Part shown: piece after piece, positions 35,927 through 46,121 of the stretch
How the letters are laid out: every line of letters begins with the position of its first letter
Position numbering within the stretch: the first letter of the stretch is position 1
Origin: Parapedobacter luteus
Lineage (GTDB): Bacteria; Bacteroidota; Bacteroidia; Sphingobacteriales; Sphingobacteriaceae
Reading direction: 5' to 3'
Assembly: GCF_900168055.1 (NCBI RefSeq)
Contig: NZ_FUYS01000001.1
Location: 1-64,000, forward strand
DNA: 64,000 nt
The notes under the pieces: model-generated
Databases searched by the model: none
What the model saw: the letters and a program-made list of their open reading frames with translations, nothing else
Told to the model about the DNA's origin: nothing
Made by a program: the position numbers and the translations under genes

Positions 35927-36751
35927 ATGGCAGTTAAAAGATTCAAACCGGTTACCCCTGGTACTCGCTTCCGTGTAGGAGGAGACTATTCAGATATCAC
36001 CACCAATGTACCTGAGAAGTCATTGGTCGTAAAAATCAAGAAGTCGGGGGGTAGGAATAATTCCGGTAAAATGACTATGCGTTACATCGGTGGGGGACAT
36101 AAAAAAGCATACCGATTGATAGATTTTAAACGCGATAAGAAAGATATCCCCGCAAAAGTTGCCACGATAGAATATGATCCAAACCGTTCCGCACGTATTG
36201 CGTTGTTGCACTACGTCGATGGTGAGAAGCGCTATATTATTGCGCCGGAAGGATTGAAAGTGGGGCAGATGCTTGTGTCAGGCGATGCAGTTGCTCCCGA
36301 AATCGGCAACACCTTGCCATTGCAAAACATTCCCTTGGGTTCTATCATTCATAATATTGAATTGAACCCAGGACAGGGCGGCACCATAGCCCGCAGTGCT
36401 GGCACCTATGCCCAGCTTTCTGCCCGCGATGGCAAGTACGCCATTATTAAACTGCCCTCAGGCGAAAGCCGCATGATATTAGCTACTTGCTTGGCTACTA
36501 TCGGTTCGGTATCTAACGCCGAAAAGGCCAACGAGGTATTGGGTAAAGCAGGCCGGAAACGCTGGCTGGGCCGTCGCCCAAGGGTTCGTGGCGTGGCGAT
36601 GAACCCAGTCGATCACCCGATGGGCGGTGGCGAGGGCCGTGCGTCCGGTGGGCATCCGCGCTCACGCAAAGGCTTATTGGCTAAGGGATATAAAACGCGT
36701 AGCAAGAAGAAAACATCGAATCGTTACATCATTGAGAGAAGGAAGAAATAA
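35927..36751 (+). CDS. rplB: 50S ribosomal protein L2
   Basis: 274 residues: [15 protein letters not shown], the [13 protein letters not shown] segment, and the conserved [17 protein letters not shown] loop that reaches the peptidyl-transferase centre. Its stop codon overlaps the rpsS start by one base (TAATG), implying coupled translation. Confidence 0.98.
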   Translation: MAVKRFKPVTPGTRFRVGGDYSDITTNVPEKSLVVKIKKSGGRNNSGKMTMRYIGGGHKKAYRLIDFKRDKKDIPAKVATIEYDPNRSARIALLHYVDGEKRYIIAPEGLKVGQMLVSGDAVAPEIGNTLPLQNIPLGSIIHNIELNPGQGGTIARSAGTYAQLSARDGKYAIIKLPSGESRMILATCLATIGSVSNAEKANEVLGKAGRKRWLGRRPRVRGVAMNPVDHPMGGGEGRASGGHPRSRKGLLAKGYKTRSKKKTSNRYIIERRKK

Positions 36752-37017
36752 TGGCTCGCTCAATTAAAAAAGGTCCTTATATCGACCACAACTTAGAAAG
36801 AAAAGTTCTTTCTATGAACGAAACAAATAAGAAATCAGTAATCAAGACTTGGTCTCGTAGATCGATGATATCACCTGATTTTGTTGGCCATACCTTCGCA
36901 GTGCACAACGGCAATAAATTCATTCCCGTGTACGTAACGGAAAATATGGTAGGTCATAAGCTTGGTGAATTTGCGCCTACGCGTACGTTCAGGGGCCACG
37001 CAGAAAAGAAAAAATAA
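36751..37017 (+). CDS. rpsS: 30S ribosomal protein S19
   Basis: 88 residues, starting [15 protein letters not shown] and containing [23 protein letters not shown]19 forms a complex with S13 in the head of the small subunit. Starts on the last base of the rplB stop. Confidence 0.98.
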   Translation: MARSIKKGPYIDHNLERKVLSMNETNKKSVIKTWSRRSMISPDFVGHTFAVHNGNKFIPVYVTENMVGHKLGEFAPTRTFRGHAEKKK

Positions 37018-37024
37018 TTAGGCA

Positions 37025-37459
37025 ATGGAAGCAACACGAAAACTAAAAAAGTCTGTTATCATTAAACAGCGCAAAGAGCAGGAAAAGGCTCAGGTAGGAG
37101 GAGCTTCTACTGCCAAATTAGTAAACTGCCCTACCTCGCCGCGCAAAATGCGCTTGGTCGTTGATCTTATCCGTGGCGAAAAGGTGGAACATGCTTTATA
37201 CATTTTGAAGCATACCAACAAAGAAGCGGCTATCCGTGTGGAAAAGCTGCTGCTCTCAGCCATTAAAAACTGGGAAGCAAAGAATGAAGATAAGTCTGTG
37301 GAAGAAAGCGGCTTATATGTAAAAGAAGCTTTCGTAGATGGTGGGCGGCAATTGAAAAGGCTGCGTCCAGCACCGCAAGGCCGGGGATACCGCATTCGTA
37401 AACGTTCGAACCACGTTACCTTGGTGATAGACAGCAAGAATAACGTAGCACAAAACTAA
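37025..37459 (+). CDS. rplV: 50S ribosomal protein L22
   Basis: 144 residues. The L22 core begins near residue 30 ([21 protein letters not shown]) and includes the beta-hairpin tip region [24 protein letters not shown] that lines the exit tunnel. A Lys/Gln-rich N-terminal extension of about 25 residues precedes the core. Confidence 0.97.
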   Translation: MEATRKLKKSVIIKQRKEQEKAQVGGASTAKLVNCPTSPRKMRLVVDLIRGEKVEHALYILKHTNKEAAIRVEKLLLSAIKNWEAKNEDKSVEESGLYVKEAFVDGGRQLKRLRPAPQGRGYRIRKRSNHVTLVIDSKNNVAQN

Positions 37460-37470
37460 TTTATCAAGTA

Positions 37471-38319
37471 ATGGGACAAAAAGCAAATCCAATAGGTAAC
37501 AGATTAGGAATCATCAAAGGCTGGGATTCCAATTGGTTCGGGGGCAAGAACTATTCCGATAAATTAGTTGAAGACGAGAAGATCAGGAAATACCTGTCGG
37601 TTCGTATCGCCAAGGGCGGGGTAGCCAAGATAGTTATCGAGCGTACATTGAAACGCATTACAGTGACTATCCATACGGCTCGTCCAGGGATCGTGATTGG
37701 CAAAGGTGGGCAGGAGGTTGATAAGATCAAGGAAGAGCTGAAGAAGCTGACGAAGAAGGATGTTCAAATCAATATTTTTGAGATTAAACGTCCGGAATTG
37801 GAAGCTCAGTTGGTGGCCGAAGGGGTCGCTAAACAACTTGAAGCGCGTATTTCTTTCCGCCGCGCGATGAAAACTGCCATTGCATCTACAATGCGCATGG
37901 GCGCTGAGGGCATAAAAATCATGTGTTCCGGACGTTTAGGAGGGGCTGAAATGGCCCGGACCGAACAATATAAGGAAGGACGTATTCCCTTGCATACATT
38001 CCGCGCAGATATCGATTATGCATTGGTGGAAGCATTGACCACTTACGGGAAAATCGGCGTGAAGGTGTGGATATGTAAAGGTGAGGTTTATGGCAAGCGG
38101 GATTTATCGCCTAACGTAGGGCAGACATCAGGCGTAAAACAACGCGCAGATGGCGGAGCGGGTGAATTCCGCGGTGATAACCGCCGTGGTGGCGGTGAGC
38201 GTCGCGGAGGTGATCAGCGCCGTGGTGGTGGTGAACAACGTCGCGGTGATCAACGTCGTGGCGGGGCACCTGGCCAACAACGTAGCGGAGGAAACCGGGG
38301 CGGTCAAAGGAGAGGTTAA
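37471..38319 (+). CDS. rpsC: 30S ribosomal protein S3 with RGG-rich C-terminal tail
   Basis: 282 residues. Residues ~1-225 are S3, with the KH domain ([20 protein letters not shown]) and the C-terminal domain with [24 protein letters not shown]3 forms part of the mRNA entry channel. The last ~55 residues are an unusual low-complexity Arg/Gly-rich tail with repeated RRGG and GDQRRGG units, resembling RGG RNA-binding tails. The extension is encoded by repetitive GGTGATCAGCG-like DNA. Confidence 0.96.
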   Translation: MGQKANPIGNRLGIIKGWDSNWFGGKNYSDKLVEDEKIRKYLSVRIAKGGVAKIVIERTLKRITVTIHTARPGIVIGKGGQEVDKIKEELKKLTKKDVQINIFEIKRPELEAQLVAEGVAKQLEARISFRRAMKTAIASTMRMGAEGIKIMCSGRLGGAEMARTEQYKEGRIPLHTFRADIDYALVEALTTYGKIGVKVWICKGEVYGKRDLSPNVGQTSGVKQRADGGAGEFRGDNRRGGGERRGGDQRRGGGEQRRGDQRRGGAPGQQRSGGNRGGQRRG

Positions 38320-38379
38320 GTTAGTTTTTTAGATTTTTAGATAGCAACTGCCAAGCGCAGTGTTAATTAAGATACGAAC

Positions 38380-38796
38380 ATGTTACAGCCAAAAAGAACA
38401 AAGTTCAGGAAGATGCAGAAAGGCCGCATGAAAGGCAACGCAACCCGCGGGTCGGAGTTGGCTTTCGGCTCTTTCGGTATCAAATCAATGGAGCCCGCGT
38501 GGATTACCAGTCGCCAGATTGAAGCGGCGCGTATTGCGGTAACCCGTTACATGAAACGTGAAGGCCAAGTGTGGATCCGCGTGTTCCCGGACAAGCCTGT
38601 AACCAAGAAGCCGGCCGAGGTGCGGATGGGTAAAGGTAAAGGTGCTCCGGAATATTGGGTAGCGGTAGTGCGTCCCGGACGTATGCTGTTTGAAGCAGAG
38701 GGTGTGCCTTTGGAAGTAGCCAAAGAGGCATTGCGCCTTGCTGCACAGAAACTGCCCGTACAAACGAAGTTTGTGATACGTAGGGACTACGTATAA
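38380..38796 (+). CDS. rplP: 50S ribosomal protein L16
   Basis: 138 residues: [38 protein letters not shown], and [18 protein letters not shown] are all L16 hallmarks. L16 contacts the A-site tRNA elbow. The 60-base gap upstream is AT-rich and contains a short TTTTTAGATTTTTAGAT motif. Confidence 0.98.
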   Translation: MLQPKRTKFRKMQKGRMKGNATRGSELAFGSFGIKSMEPAWITSRQIEAARIAVTRYMKREGQVWIRVFPDKPVTKKPAEVRMGKGKGAPEYWVAVVRPGRMLFEAEGVPLEVAKEALRLAAQKLPVQTKFVIRRDYV

Positions 38797-38914
38797 ACAT
38801 AAACGCACACTGGCGCTGTCTGCCATTGGTTTTGCCGCCGTTACCGGCAAGCCGCCATGGGGTCCAACCGTGGAAGTACGCTGATGGAGGCATCCAGTAA
38901 AATAATAGATAGAA
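38797..38914. other. Hairpin-containing spacer between rplP and rpmC
   Basis: 118 bases without a gene, longer than most gaps in this operon. TTGCCG and CGGCAA flank a 7-base loop CCGTTAC and form a small stem. No promoter box is evident. Confidence 0.4.
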
Positions 38915-39148
38915 ATGAAAAATTCAGAGATCGTAGAATTGTCAACAGAGGACTTAGTGGCCAAAATCGCTGAAGAGAAGGCTGCCCTCACCAAATTGAA
39001 GTTTGCACATGCTGTTTCGGCGATAGAAAATCCCAACCGGATCAAGTATACGCGTAAGACTATCGCGCGCTTGATGACCGAGTTGACGAAACGCAAGAAG
39101 GCCGAGAAAGCGGCCAGCGAAGCTAATGAAACAGCCGCTGAGGCATAA
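38915..39148 (+). CDS. rpmC: 50S ribosomal protein L29
   Basis: 77 residues: the helical hairpin with [23 protein letters not shown] and [19 protein letters not shown]. An Ala/Glu/Lys tail of about 12 residues extends the usual length. L29 is near the exit tunnel beside L23. Confidence 0.95.
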   Translation: MKNSEIVELSTEDLVAKIAEEKAALTKLKFAHAVSAIENPNRIKYTRKTIARLMTELTKRKKAEKAASEANETAAEA

Positions 39149-39162
39149 AAATCAAAGTCGAA

Positions 39163-39417
39163 ATGGAAAGAAATTTAAGAAAAACAAGGATCGGCTTGGT
39201 AGTGAGTAACAAAATGGACAAATCCATCGTGGTGGCTGTGGAGCGTAAAGTGAAGCACCCTATCTATGGCAAGTTCGTAAAAAAGACTACCAAATTTAAA
39301 GCTCACGACGAAAACAATACCTGCGGTATCGGCGACACGGTGTTGATTATGGAAACGCGTCCGCTGAGCAAGACCAAAAATTGGCGTTTAGTAGAAATTT
39401 TAGAAAGGGCTAAGTAA
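39163..39417 (+). CDS. rpsQ: 30S ribosomal protein S17
   Basis: 84 residues with the S17 pattern [23 protein letters not shown] and [34 protein letters not shown]. It binds 16S rRNA early in assembly. Ends one base before the rplN start. Confidence 0.97.
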   Translation: MERNLRKTRIGLVVSNKMDKSIVVAVERKVKHPIYGKFVKKTTKFKAHDENNTCGIGDTVLIMETRPLSKTKNWRLVEILERAK

Positions 39418-39418
39418 C

Positions 39419-39787
39419 ATGGTACAACAGGAATCAAGACTTAATGTGGCCGACAACAGCGGGGCTAAGGAAGTATTAGTCATCCGTGTGTTGGGCGGTA
39501 CCGGCAAGCGTTATGCATCAATTGGCGACAAGATCGTTGTTACCGTAAAAAGTGCTTTGCCCTCTGGAAACGTGAAGAAAGGAACGGTTTCCAAAGCAGT
39601 AGTCGTAAGGACGAAAAAAGAAGTCCGCCGTAAGGATGGGTCTTATATCCGTTTTGACGACAATGCTGCCGTATTGTTGAATAATCAGGATGAACCCCGC
39701 GGAACACGTATCTTCGGCCCGGTAGCTCGGGAATTGCGTGAAAAGCAGTTCATGAAAATTGTATCATTAGCACCGGAGGTATTATAA
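39419..39787 (+). CDS. rplN: 50S ribosomal protein L14
   Basis: 122 residues, [20 protein letters not shown], and the [28 protein letters not shown] region; both are diagnostic of L14, which faces the intersubunit bridge and is the RsfS-binding protein. Only one base separates it from rpsQ. Confidence 0.98.
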   Translation: MVQQESRLNVADNSGAKEVLVIRVLGGTGKRYASIGDKIVVTVKSALPSGNVKKGTVSKAVVVRTKKEVRRKDGSYIRFDDNAAVLLNNQDEPRGTRIFGPVARELREKQFMKIVSLAPEVL

Positions 39788-39789
39788 TC

Positions 39790-40140
39790 ATGGGACAGAC
39801 AAAGACATCGACACATAAGATTAAAATCCGTACTGGGGATTTGGTGAAAGTCATCTCTGGCAATTCCAAAGGATCCCAAGGGAAGGTGTTGGAAGTACTG
39901 ATAGCCGAGAACAGAGCTATCGTTGAAGGAGTGAATATGGTAAAGAAACACGCCAAACCCAGCGCTGCTAACCCTAACGGAGGCATTATCGAGAAGGAAG
40001 CGCCTATCCACATTTCCAATCTCGCTTATATCGACCCCAAAAGTGGTAAACCAACTCGTATTGGGCGTAAAGTGACTGAAGTAAATGGTAAGAAGAAAAT
40101 CGTTCGCATAGCGAAAAAATCAGGGGAGGTGATTGACTAA
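39790..40140 (+). CDS. rplX: 50S ribosomal protein L24
   Basis: 116 residues with the KOW motif ([23 protein letters not shown]) and [30 protein letters not shown]24 initiates large-subunit assembly. The rplE start overlaps its stop by one base. Confidence 0.97.
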   Translation: MGQTKTSTHKIKIRTGDLVKVISGNSKGSQGKVLEVLIAENRAIVEGVNMVKKHAKPSAANPNGGIIEKEAPIHISNLAYIDPKSGKPTRIGRKVTEVNGKKKIVRIAKKSGEVID

Positions 40141-40709
40141 TGGCATATGTACCAAGATTAAAAGCGAAGTACAAGGATGAAATCCGTACCACGCTGAAAG
40201 AAAAATTTCAATATAAAAGCGTCATGCAGGTGCCGAAACTCGAGAAAATCGCTGTGAGCCAAGGCATCGGTGCAGCAACTGCCGATAAAAAGTTGATTGA
40301 TAACGCAATCAATGAAATGACCATCATTACGGGTCAGAAGGCTGTTGCAACGCGCTCGAAAAAAGACGTTTCAAATTTTAAGCTCCGCAAAGGAATGCCG
40401 ATAGGCGTACGGGTGACGCTTCGCGACAGCAAGATGTATGAGTTCCTGGATCGGTTGATCGCTGTAGCGCTTCCGCGTATTCGTGATTTCAGGGGCATCA
40501 ACGATAAGGGCTTTGACGGCCGGGGTAACTATACGTTGGGTATTACCGAGCAGATTATTTTCCCAGAGATTGATATCGATAAGATCAATAAAATTCAGGG
40601 AATGGATATTACCTTTGTAACCAGTGCAAAGACCGATGTGGAAGCACTGGAGTTGTTGAAGCAGTTTGGATTACCATTCAAAAATCAAAATACAGTAACT
40701 AATGGCTAA
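40140..40709 (+). CDS. rplE: 50S ribosomal protein L5
   Basis: 189 residues: [61 protein letters not shown]5 carries 5S rRNA into the central protuberance. Overlaps the rplX stop by one base and the rpsN start by eight bases. Confidence 0.98.
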   Translation: MAYVPRLKAKYKDEIRTTLKEKFQYKSVMQVPKLEKIAVSQGIGAATADKKLIDNAINEMTIITGQKAVATRSKKDVSNFKLRKGMPIGVRVTLRDSKMYEFLDRLIAVALPRIRDFRGINDKGFDGRGNYTLGITEQIIFPEIDIDKINKIQGMDITFVTSAKTDVEALELLKQFGLPFKNQNTVTNG

Positions 40710-40971
40710 AGAGGGAATTAAAGCACGCGAGATAAAACGCGCTAAATTGGTAGCAAAGTATGCGGAAAAGCGTGCAGCATTAAAGGCTGCAGGTGATTAT
40801 GCTGCGCTTGATAAGTTGCCAAAGAACGCGTCACCTGTCCGTTTGCACAACCGCTGCAAATTGACGGGGCGTCCAAGAGGCTATATGCGCCAGTTCGGCA
40901 TTTCACGGGTGACTTTCCGTGAAATGGCGGTGGCAGGGAAGATTCCAGGAGTGAAGAAGGCTTCCTGGTAA
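40702..40971 (+). CDS. rpsN: 30S ribosomal protein S14, zinc-independent long form
   Basis: 89 residues, the longer S14 form without the CxxC pairs of the short zinc-binding form; only one Cys is present ([17 protein letters not shown]). It belongs to the 3' head of the small subunit. Begins inside the last codons of rplE, so translation is coupled. Confidence 0.97.
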   Translation: MAKEGIKAREIKRAKLVAKYAEKRAALKAAGDYAALDKLPKNASPVRLHNRCKLTGRPRGYMRQFGISRVTFREMAVAGKIPGVKKASW

Positions 40972-41100
40972 TTGATGGTCAATGGTCGGTAACGGATAGT
41001 CGATACGGCGAACCGAGAAGTGCAAATTAGAATTTTTAACCGATAATAGGTCCGGAAGCCATGGTGGCCGAAGGAAACCGTTGTCACAATAATACAATAA

Positions 41101-41499
41101 ATGAATACAGATCCAATAGCGGATTACCTTACCCGAGTAAGGAATGCCATTAAGGCCAACCACAGGGTTGTTGAAATTCCTGCATCGAACCTTAAGAAGG
41201 AGATTACGAAAGTGCTCTTCGATAAAGGTTACATCGCGAATTACAAATTCGATGAAGACACCGTACAGGGTACTATCAAAATCGCATTGAAGTATCACCC
41301 GGTGAGTAAAGTTCCGGCTATCCGCACCTTGAAACGTGTGAGCAAACCCGGCCTGAGAAAATATGCAGGAGTGGATACCATGCCACGTGTGTTGAATGGA
41401 TTGGGAATCGCCATTCTTTCTACGTCCAAAGGCGTAATGACCGACAAGGAAGCCCGTCTTCAGAATGTCGGCGGCGAGGTTTTATGTTACGTATATTAA
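41101..41499 (+). CDS. rpsH: 30S ribosomal protein S8
   Basis: 132 residues: [22 protein letters not shown] and the C-terminal [31 protein letters not shown] are S8 landmarks. S8 organises the 16S central domain and represses the spc operon in E. coli. A 129-base gap separates it from rpsN; no promoter box is clear in it. Confidence 0.98.
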   Translation: MNTDPIADYLTRVRNAIKANHRVVEIPASNLKKEITKVLFDKGYIANYKFDEDTVQGTIKIALKYHPVSKVPAIRTLKRVSKPGLRKYAGVDTMPRVLNGLGIAILSTSKGVMTDKEARLQNVGGEVLCYVY

Positions 41500-41517
41500 T
41501 CAGGAGGAACACACAAG

Positions 41518-42075
41518 ATGTCAAGAATTGGAAAAGCACCTATCGCCATTCCCGCTGGGGTGACGATTACTGTATCAGATAAAAACTTGGTAACGGTAAA
41601 AGGGCCGAAGGGTGAATTGAGCCAGCAGGTGGATAAGGATATTACCGTAACGCAGGAGGACGGTCAATTGTTGGTAAAGCGCCCTACGGATCAGAAAAGG
41701 CATAAAGCCCTTCACGGCCTGTATCGTTCCCTGTTGAATAACATGGTTGTTGGCGTTACCGATGGATATAAGACTACACAGGAACTGGTAGGGGTTGGTT
41801 ATCGGGCCAATGCGCAAGGATCGACCCTTGATCTTACGCTCGGATTTTCTCACCAAGTTGTACTGATTCTCCCCAAGGAGGTAAAGGTGACGACAACAGC
41901 TGAGAAGGGGAAAAACCCGACCATTACATTGGAGTCTATAGACAAACAATTGTTGGGACAGGTAGCCGCGAAAATCCGCTCATTGCGTGCACCGGAACCA
42001 TATAAAGGAAAAGGTATTAAGTTTGTTGGCGAGCAGTTGCGGAGAAAAGCAGGAAAATCTGCAGCTAAAAAATAG
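41518..42075 (+). CDS. rplF: 50S ribosomal protein L6
   Basis: 185 residues: [39 protein letters not shown], and the C-terminal [31 protein letters not shown] around 41501 is a strong ribosome-binding site, uncommon in this genome segment. Confidence 0.98.
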   Translation: MSRIGKAPIAIPAGVTITVSDKNLVTVKGPKGELSQQVDKDITVTQEDGQLLVKRPTDQKRHKALHGLYRSLLNNMVVGVTDGYKTTQELVGVGYRANAQGSTLDLTLGFSHQVVLILPKEVKVTTTAEKGKNPTITLESIDKQLLGQVAAKIRSLRAPEPYKGKGIKFVGEQLRRKAGKSAAKK

Positions 42076-42083
42076 TAACAATC

Positions 42084-42437
42084 ATGGCAGAAAAAAAAGT
42101 ATCGCGTAGGGATCGTATCAAAAAGGGGATTAGAAAGCACTTATCCGGATCACCTGAGCGCCCACGCTTGTCTGTATATAGGAGTAATAAAGGCATTTAT
42201 GCACAAGTGATTGACGACCAAGCTGGAGTAACATTGGTTTCCGCGTCATCCTTGGCTAAGGATTTTTCGGCATCAGGCAACAAAGTGGAGCAATCCAAGG
42301 CTGTTGGAAAGCTGATCGCTGAGAAGGCATTGGCCGCCGGAATTAATAAAGTAGTTTTTGACCGTAACGGATATCTGTACCATGGCCGGGTGAAGTCGCT
42401 TGCCGAGGGTGCCCGTGAAGCAGGTTTGGATTTTTAA
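42084..42437 (+). CDS. rplR: 50S ribosomal protein L18
   Basis: 117 residues with [20 protein letters not shown] and the C-terminal [29 protein letters not shown]18 binds 5S rRNA together with L5. Eight bases after rplF. Confidence 0.98.
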   Translation: MAEKKVSRRDRIKKGIRKHLSGSPERPRLSVYRSNKGIYAQVIDDQAGVTLVSASSLAKDFSASGNKVEQSKAVGKLIAEKALAAGINKVVFDRNGYLYHGRVKSLAEGAREAGLDF

Positions 42438-42449
42438 TCAATCGAGAAC

Positions 42450-42968
42450 ATGTCATTAAGCAATATAAAACGAGTTAAATCGAGCGAAATCGAATTGAAG
42501 GATCGCTTGGTCAGTATCCAACGGGTGGCGAAAGTAACGAAAGGCGGCCGTACGTTTAGCTTTTCAGCGATTGTCGTTGTAGGTGATGAAAACGGTGTAG
42601 TCGGCTATGGCCTTGGGAAAGCCAAGGAGGTTACAGAAGCCATTACCAAAGGGATCGATGATGCCAAGAAGAACTTAATCAAGGTGCCTATTATCAAAGG
42701 TACCGTGCCTCACGAACAATACGGAAAGTTTTCCGGTGGCAATGTCTTGATTAAGCCTGCCGTACATGGTACGGGCGTATTGGCCGGTGGCGCTATGCGT
42801 GCTGTTTTGGAAAGTGCCGGCGTAACCGACGTATTGGCCAAATCGCTGGGTTCGTCCAACCCGCATAACGTGGTAAAAGCAACTATCGATGCACTGTTGA
42901 AGATGCGTGACGCTTATACGGTGGCTCAACAACGCGGCGTTGATTTGAATAAAGTATTTAACGGATAA
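42450..42968 (+). CDS. rpsE: 30S ribosomal protein S5
   Basis: 172 residues: [40 protein letters not shown] and [22 protein letters not shown]5 takes part in decoding fidelity and mRNA helicase activity. rpmD follows after 5 bases. Confidence 0.98.
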   Translation: MSLSNIKRVKSSEIELKDRLVSIQRVAKVTKGGRTFSFSAIVVVGDENGVVGYGLGKAKEVTEAITKGIDDAKKNLIKVPIIKGTVPHEQYGKFSGGNVLIKPAVHGTGVLAGGAMRAVLESAGVTDVLAKSLGSSNPHNVVKATIDALLKMRDAYTVAQQRGVDLNKVFNG

Positions 42969-42973
42969 CTGTC

Positions 42974-43153
42974 ATGGCAAAGATCAGAATTACCCAGATT
43001 AAGAGTATCATTGATAGAAGCGAGCGCCAAAAGCAGACCATGAAGGCGTTGGGGCTACGCAAAATCAACCATTCTGTCGAAGTAGAGGCTACGCCCGCTA
43101 TCATCGGTATGGTGCGGAAGGTGAATCACCTTATCGCAATAGAGGAAGTATAA
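42974..43153 (+). CDS. rpmD: 50S ribosomal protein L30
   Basis: A 59-residue frame between rpsE and rplO: MAKIRITQIKSIIDR, TMKALGLRKINHSVEVE, ending AIEEV. The conserved order rpsE-rpmD-rplO and the LGLRKI motif make L30 secure. Confidence 0.97.
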   Translation: MAKIRITQIKSIIDRSERQKQTMKALGLRKINHSVEVEATPAIIGMVRKVNHLIAIEEV

Positions 43154-43165
43154 TTACGTTTAATC

Positions 43166-43198
43166 GTTATACCTGTATAGTGAAAGCGAAGGTATAAC
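43166..43198 (+). promoter_or_regulatory. Inverted repeat between rpmD and rplO
   Basis: GTTATACC (43166-43173) and GGTATAAC (43191-43198) are perfect 8-base complements with a 17-base loop. It has no T tail, so it is not a simple terminator; a processing or control role is possible. Confidence 0.4.
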
Positions 43199-43212
43199 AT
43201 AATATCAGAAAG

Positions 43213-43659
43213 ATGAATTTAAGTAATCTAAAACCCGCAGAAGGATCAATCAAAAGCAGGAAGCGTATAGGCCGTGGTACAGGTTCTGGTCGTGGCGGTA
43301 CGTCTACACGTGGCCATAAAGGAGCGCAATCCCGTGCTGGACATAGCACGAAAATCGGTTTCGAAGGCGGTCAAATGCCATTACAGCGCCGGGTACCTAA
43401 ATTTGGTTTTAAAAACCCTAATCGGGTAGCGTATGTTGGGATTAACTTAGACGTGTTGCAGGGATTGGTCGAGAAATTTAACTTGGCTACCATAGACTTT
43501 GAAACACTTAAATCGCATGGATTGGTTTCCAAGAATGATTTGGTGAAAATTCTGGGTAGGGGAGAATTGACGTCTAAGATAGAAGTAAAGGCGCATGCAT
43601 TTTCAGCCACAGCACAACAAGCGATTGAAGCTGCAGGGGGCTCGATTGTAAAACTTTAA
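43213..43659 (+). CDS. rplO: 50S ribosomal protein L15
   Basis: 148 residues: MNLSNLKPAEGSIKSRKRIGRGTGSGRGGTSTRGHKG-type N terminus (RGTGSGRGGTSTRGHKGAQS) and FEGGQMPLQRRVPKFGF are diagnostic. L15 is a late-assembly 23S-binding protein. secY follows after 3 bases. Confidence 0.98.
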   Translation: MNLSNLKPAEGSIKSRKRIGRGTGSGRGGTSTRGHKGAQSRAGHSTKIGFEGGQMPLQRRVPKFGFKNPNRVAYVGINLDVLQGLVEKFNLATIDFETLKSHGLVSKNDLVKILGRGELTSKIEVKAHAFSATAQQAIEAAGGSIVKL

Positions 43660-43662
43660 TAC

Positions 43663-44997
43663 ATGAAGAAGTTAATCACAACCTTGACCAATATTTGGAA
43701 GATCGATGATCTGAGGACGCGTATCTTGAATACGATTTTGTTTCTCTTGATCTATCGTGTTGGATGCCACATCGTGTTGCCTGGCGTCAACCCCGCTGCA
43801 CTTCAGCACGAAGCAAAAGAAGGGTTGCTCGGTTTGCTCGACATGTTTGCTGGTGGTTCATTTTCCCGATCAGCAATATTTGCATTGGGGGTAATGCCCT
43901 ACATTTCGGCGTCCATCGTGGTTCAATTACTCGGGATAGCTGTACCCTATTTTCAAAAAATGCAAAAGGAGGGTGAGAGTGGGCGGAAGAAGATGAATCA
44001 GATCACCCGCTACCTTACGTTGGCTATTACGTTGGTACAGTCTATTGCTTATGTACGTACCCAGATTGACGGTGGTGCTAAGATGATAGCTGATCCGATG
44101 TTTACTATCCTATCGGCTTTTGTACTGACGGCAGGTACGTTGTTCGTTATGTGGTTGGGCGAGCGGATTACCGACAAAGGTATCGGCAATGGTATTTCAT
44201 TGATCATCATGACGGGCATCATTGCCCAATTGCCAAGCGGTATTACCGCCGAGTGGTTTTCCCGGATGAGTACTGGTGGCGGAGGCCCGATTCCATTGTT
44301 ACTGGAGTTTGTAGCCTTGTTTTTCGTTGTGATTTTTACTATCCTCATTGTGCAGGGCGTACGCAAGATACCCGTACAGTATGCCAAGAAAATTGTTGGT
44401 AATAAGCAGTACGGTGGTGTCAGGCAGTATATACCGTTGAAAGTGAATGCAGCCGGCGTAATGCCGATTATTTTTGCGCAGGCCATCATGTTTGTACCCA
44501 TGAGCCTTAGCCAGTTTTTTCCGGACCTGCAATCTTCTTTCCTGACGTCGCTCAGCAATTATACTTCGGTAGCGTATAATGTAACGTTTGCTGTCTTGAT
44601 TATTGCATTTACGTTTTTCTACACGGCAATCATGGTCAATCCGCAGCAGATGTCGGAAGACATGAAGAAGAATGGCGGTTTTATCCCGGGTGTAAAGCCA
44701 GGGCAAGCGACCAACTTCTACATTGATAGCGTGATATCTAAAATCACGTTACCTGGTGCGATTTTTTTGGCTATCATCGCCATCTTACCAGCAATAGCAA
44801 GTCTTTTTGGCGTGAATAATCAATTCGCCCATTTTTACGGTGGTACATCCCTGCTCATTTTGGTGGGGGTTGTCCTTGATACGCTGCAACAAATCGAAAG
44901 TCATCTGTTGATGCGTCATTATGACGGATTGATGAAGACCGGCCGCATAAAAGGACGCACTCCTGTGGCATCGGGACCCACCCAATCGGTAATATAG
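43663..44997 (+). CDS. secY: Preprotein translocase channel subunit SecY
   Basis: 444 residues with ten membrane helices. The plug-adjacent region GLLGLLDMFAGGSFSRSAIFALGVMPYISASIVVQLL, and GIGNGISLIIMTGII are hallmark stretches. SecY is the channel for Sec-dependent export and for membrane-protein insertion. Cotranscribed with ribosomal genes as in most bacteria. Confidence 0.98.
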   Translation: MKKLITTLTNIWKIDDLRTRILNTILFLLIYRVGCHIVLPGVNPAALQHEAKEGLLGLLDMFAGGSFSRSAIFALGVMPYISASIVVQLLGIAVPYFQKMQKEGESGRKKMNQITRYLTLAITLVQSIAYVRTQIDGGAKMIADPMFTILSAFVLTAGTLFVMWLGERITDKGIGNGISLIIMTGIIAQLPSGITAEWFSRMSTGGGGPIPLLLEFVALFFVVIFTILIVQGVRKIPVQYAKKIVGNKQYGGVRQYIPLKVNAAGVMPIIFAQAIMFVPMSLSQFFPDLQSSFLTSLSNYTSVAYNVTFAVLIIAFTFFYTAIMVNPQQMSEDMKKNGGFIPGVKPGQATNFYIDSVISKITLPGAIFLAIIAILPAIASLFGVNNQFAHFYGGTSLLILVGVVLDTLQQIESHLLMRHYDGLMKTGRIKGRTPVASGPTQSVI

Positions 44998-45005
44998 TCT
45001 TTAGC

Positions 45006-45791
45006 ATGTCTAAAGTATATTATAAGTCGGCCGAAGATGTTGAGCAACTGCGAAAGTCAGCTACTGTGCTTTCGCAGTTGCTTGGTGAAATCGCCAGGGA
45101 AATTAGGCCAGGGATTACGACATTGGCTTTGGATAAATTGGCTTATGATTATATCCATGATCATGGCGGGCGCCCGGCTTTTCTAAACTATAATGGATTT
45201 CCCAACTCATTATGTATCTCGGTCAATGACCAGGTTGTCCATGGCATCCCGAGCGATTACGAACTTCGGGAAGGCGATATCGTTTCGGTAGATGGTGGTG
45301 TCGAATTAAACAACTTTATCAGTGATTCAGCATACACGTTCGCGGTAGGCGAAGTGGCGCCGGAGGTAGATCGGCTTCTTCGTGTGACATTGGAGTCGCT
45401 AAATCTAGCCATCAAACAAGCTGTAGCCGGCAAGCGGGTCGGAGACGTGGCTTATACCGTGCAGGAGCATGTTAGTCAATACGGCTATGGTATTGTTCGC
45501 GAGCTTGTTGGCCATGGGGTCGGATACAAGCTTCATGAAAAGCCAGAGATTCCCAACTATGGCAAACGCGGCACAGGGACAAAACTTGAAGAGGGGCTTG
45601 TGATCTGTATTGAGCCCATGATCAATATGGGTAAGGCTGGGGTAAAGTTTTGGGATGATGGATGGACGGTGAGTACAGCCGATGGCAAGCCGTCGGCACA
45701 TTATGAGCATATGGTGGCTATACGTAAGGGGGTACCCGATGTCCTAACCACTTTTGCTTATATTGAAGAAGTTTTGAATAAAAAGGGTTGA
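45006..45791 (+). CDS. map: Methionine aminopeptidase, type I
   Basis: 261 residues. The pita-bread metallopeptidase fold is shown by SVDGGVELNNFISDSAYTF (two Asp ligands), GHGVGYKLHEKPEIPNYG (His), CIEPMINMG (Glu) and HYEHMV (last Glu). It removes the starter Met from nascent proteins. It is 8 bases downstream of secY. The strong internal promoter for infA overlaps its last codons. Confidence 0.98.
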   Translation: MSKVYYKSAEDVEQLRKSATVLSQLLGEIAREIRPGITTLALDKLAYDYIHDHGGRPAFLNYNGFPNSLCISVNDQVVHGIPSDYELREGDIVSVDGGVELNNFISDSAYTFAVGEVAPEVDRLLRVTLESLNLAIKQAVAGKRVGDVAYTVQEHVSQYGYGIVRELVGHGVGYKLHEKPEIPNYGKRGTGTKLEEGLVICIEPMINMGKAGVKFWDDGWTVSTADGKPSAHYEHMVAIRKGVPDVLTTFAYIEEVLNKKG

Positions 45792-45817
45792 CATTCAGTT
45801 TTTTTTGCTTATCTTTG
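45788..45817 (+). promoter_or_regulatory. Internal promoter for the infA-rpmJ-rpsM part of the superoperon
   Basis: TTG (45788-45790, in TTGACA) and TATCTTTG (45810-45817), 19 bases apart, form one of the best promoters in the window. Transcription would start near 45822, giving a short leader of about 40 bases that contains the hairpin CCCTG/CAGGG. Confidence 0.8.
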
Positions 45818-45818
45818 C

Positions 45819-45837
45819 ATCCCTGTTTGTGCAGGGG
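45819..45837 (+). promoter_or_regulatory. Leader hairpin before infA
   Basis: CCCTG and CAGGG around 45821-45836 flank a six-base loop (TTTGTG) near the predicted transcript start. It could stabilise the 5' end; the function is not known. Confidence 0.4.
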
Positions 45838-45863
45838 TATAATTGGATAATAATCAAGACTAT

Positions 45864-46082
45864 ATGGCTAAACAAGCCTCAATCGAGCAAGACGGAGTCA
45901 TTAAAGAAGCGCTATCAAACGCCATGTTTCGCGTGGAGTTGGAAAATGGGCACGAAATTATTGCCCATATCTCGGGAAAAATGCGGATGCATTACATTAA
46001 GATATTGCCGGGGGATCGCGTGAAGTTGGAAATGTCTCCCTACGATTTGACCAAAGGAAGAATTACGTATCGATATAAATAA
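45864..46082 (+). CDS. infA: Translation initiation factor IF-1
   Basis: 72 residues from the ATG at 45864 ([17 protein letters not shown]); an upstream frame start at 45843 adds seven residues not usual for the family. The S1-like OB fold ends with [26 protein letters not shown]-type residues ([14 protein letters not shown]). Led by its own strong promoter. Confidence 0.97.
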   Translation: MAKQASIEQDGVIKEALSNAMFRVELENGHEIIAHISGKMRMHYIKILPGDRVKLEMSPYDLTKGRITYRYK

Positions 46083-46121
46083 AAAGCGGAAGGGACGCCG
46101 CTTAATCAGTAACATAAGATC

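Noticed and set aside
38485-39096. A 203-codon minus-strand frame over rplP and rpmC
   Set aside because: Antisense to two ribosomal protein genes; no family resemblance.
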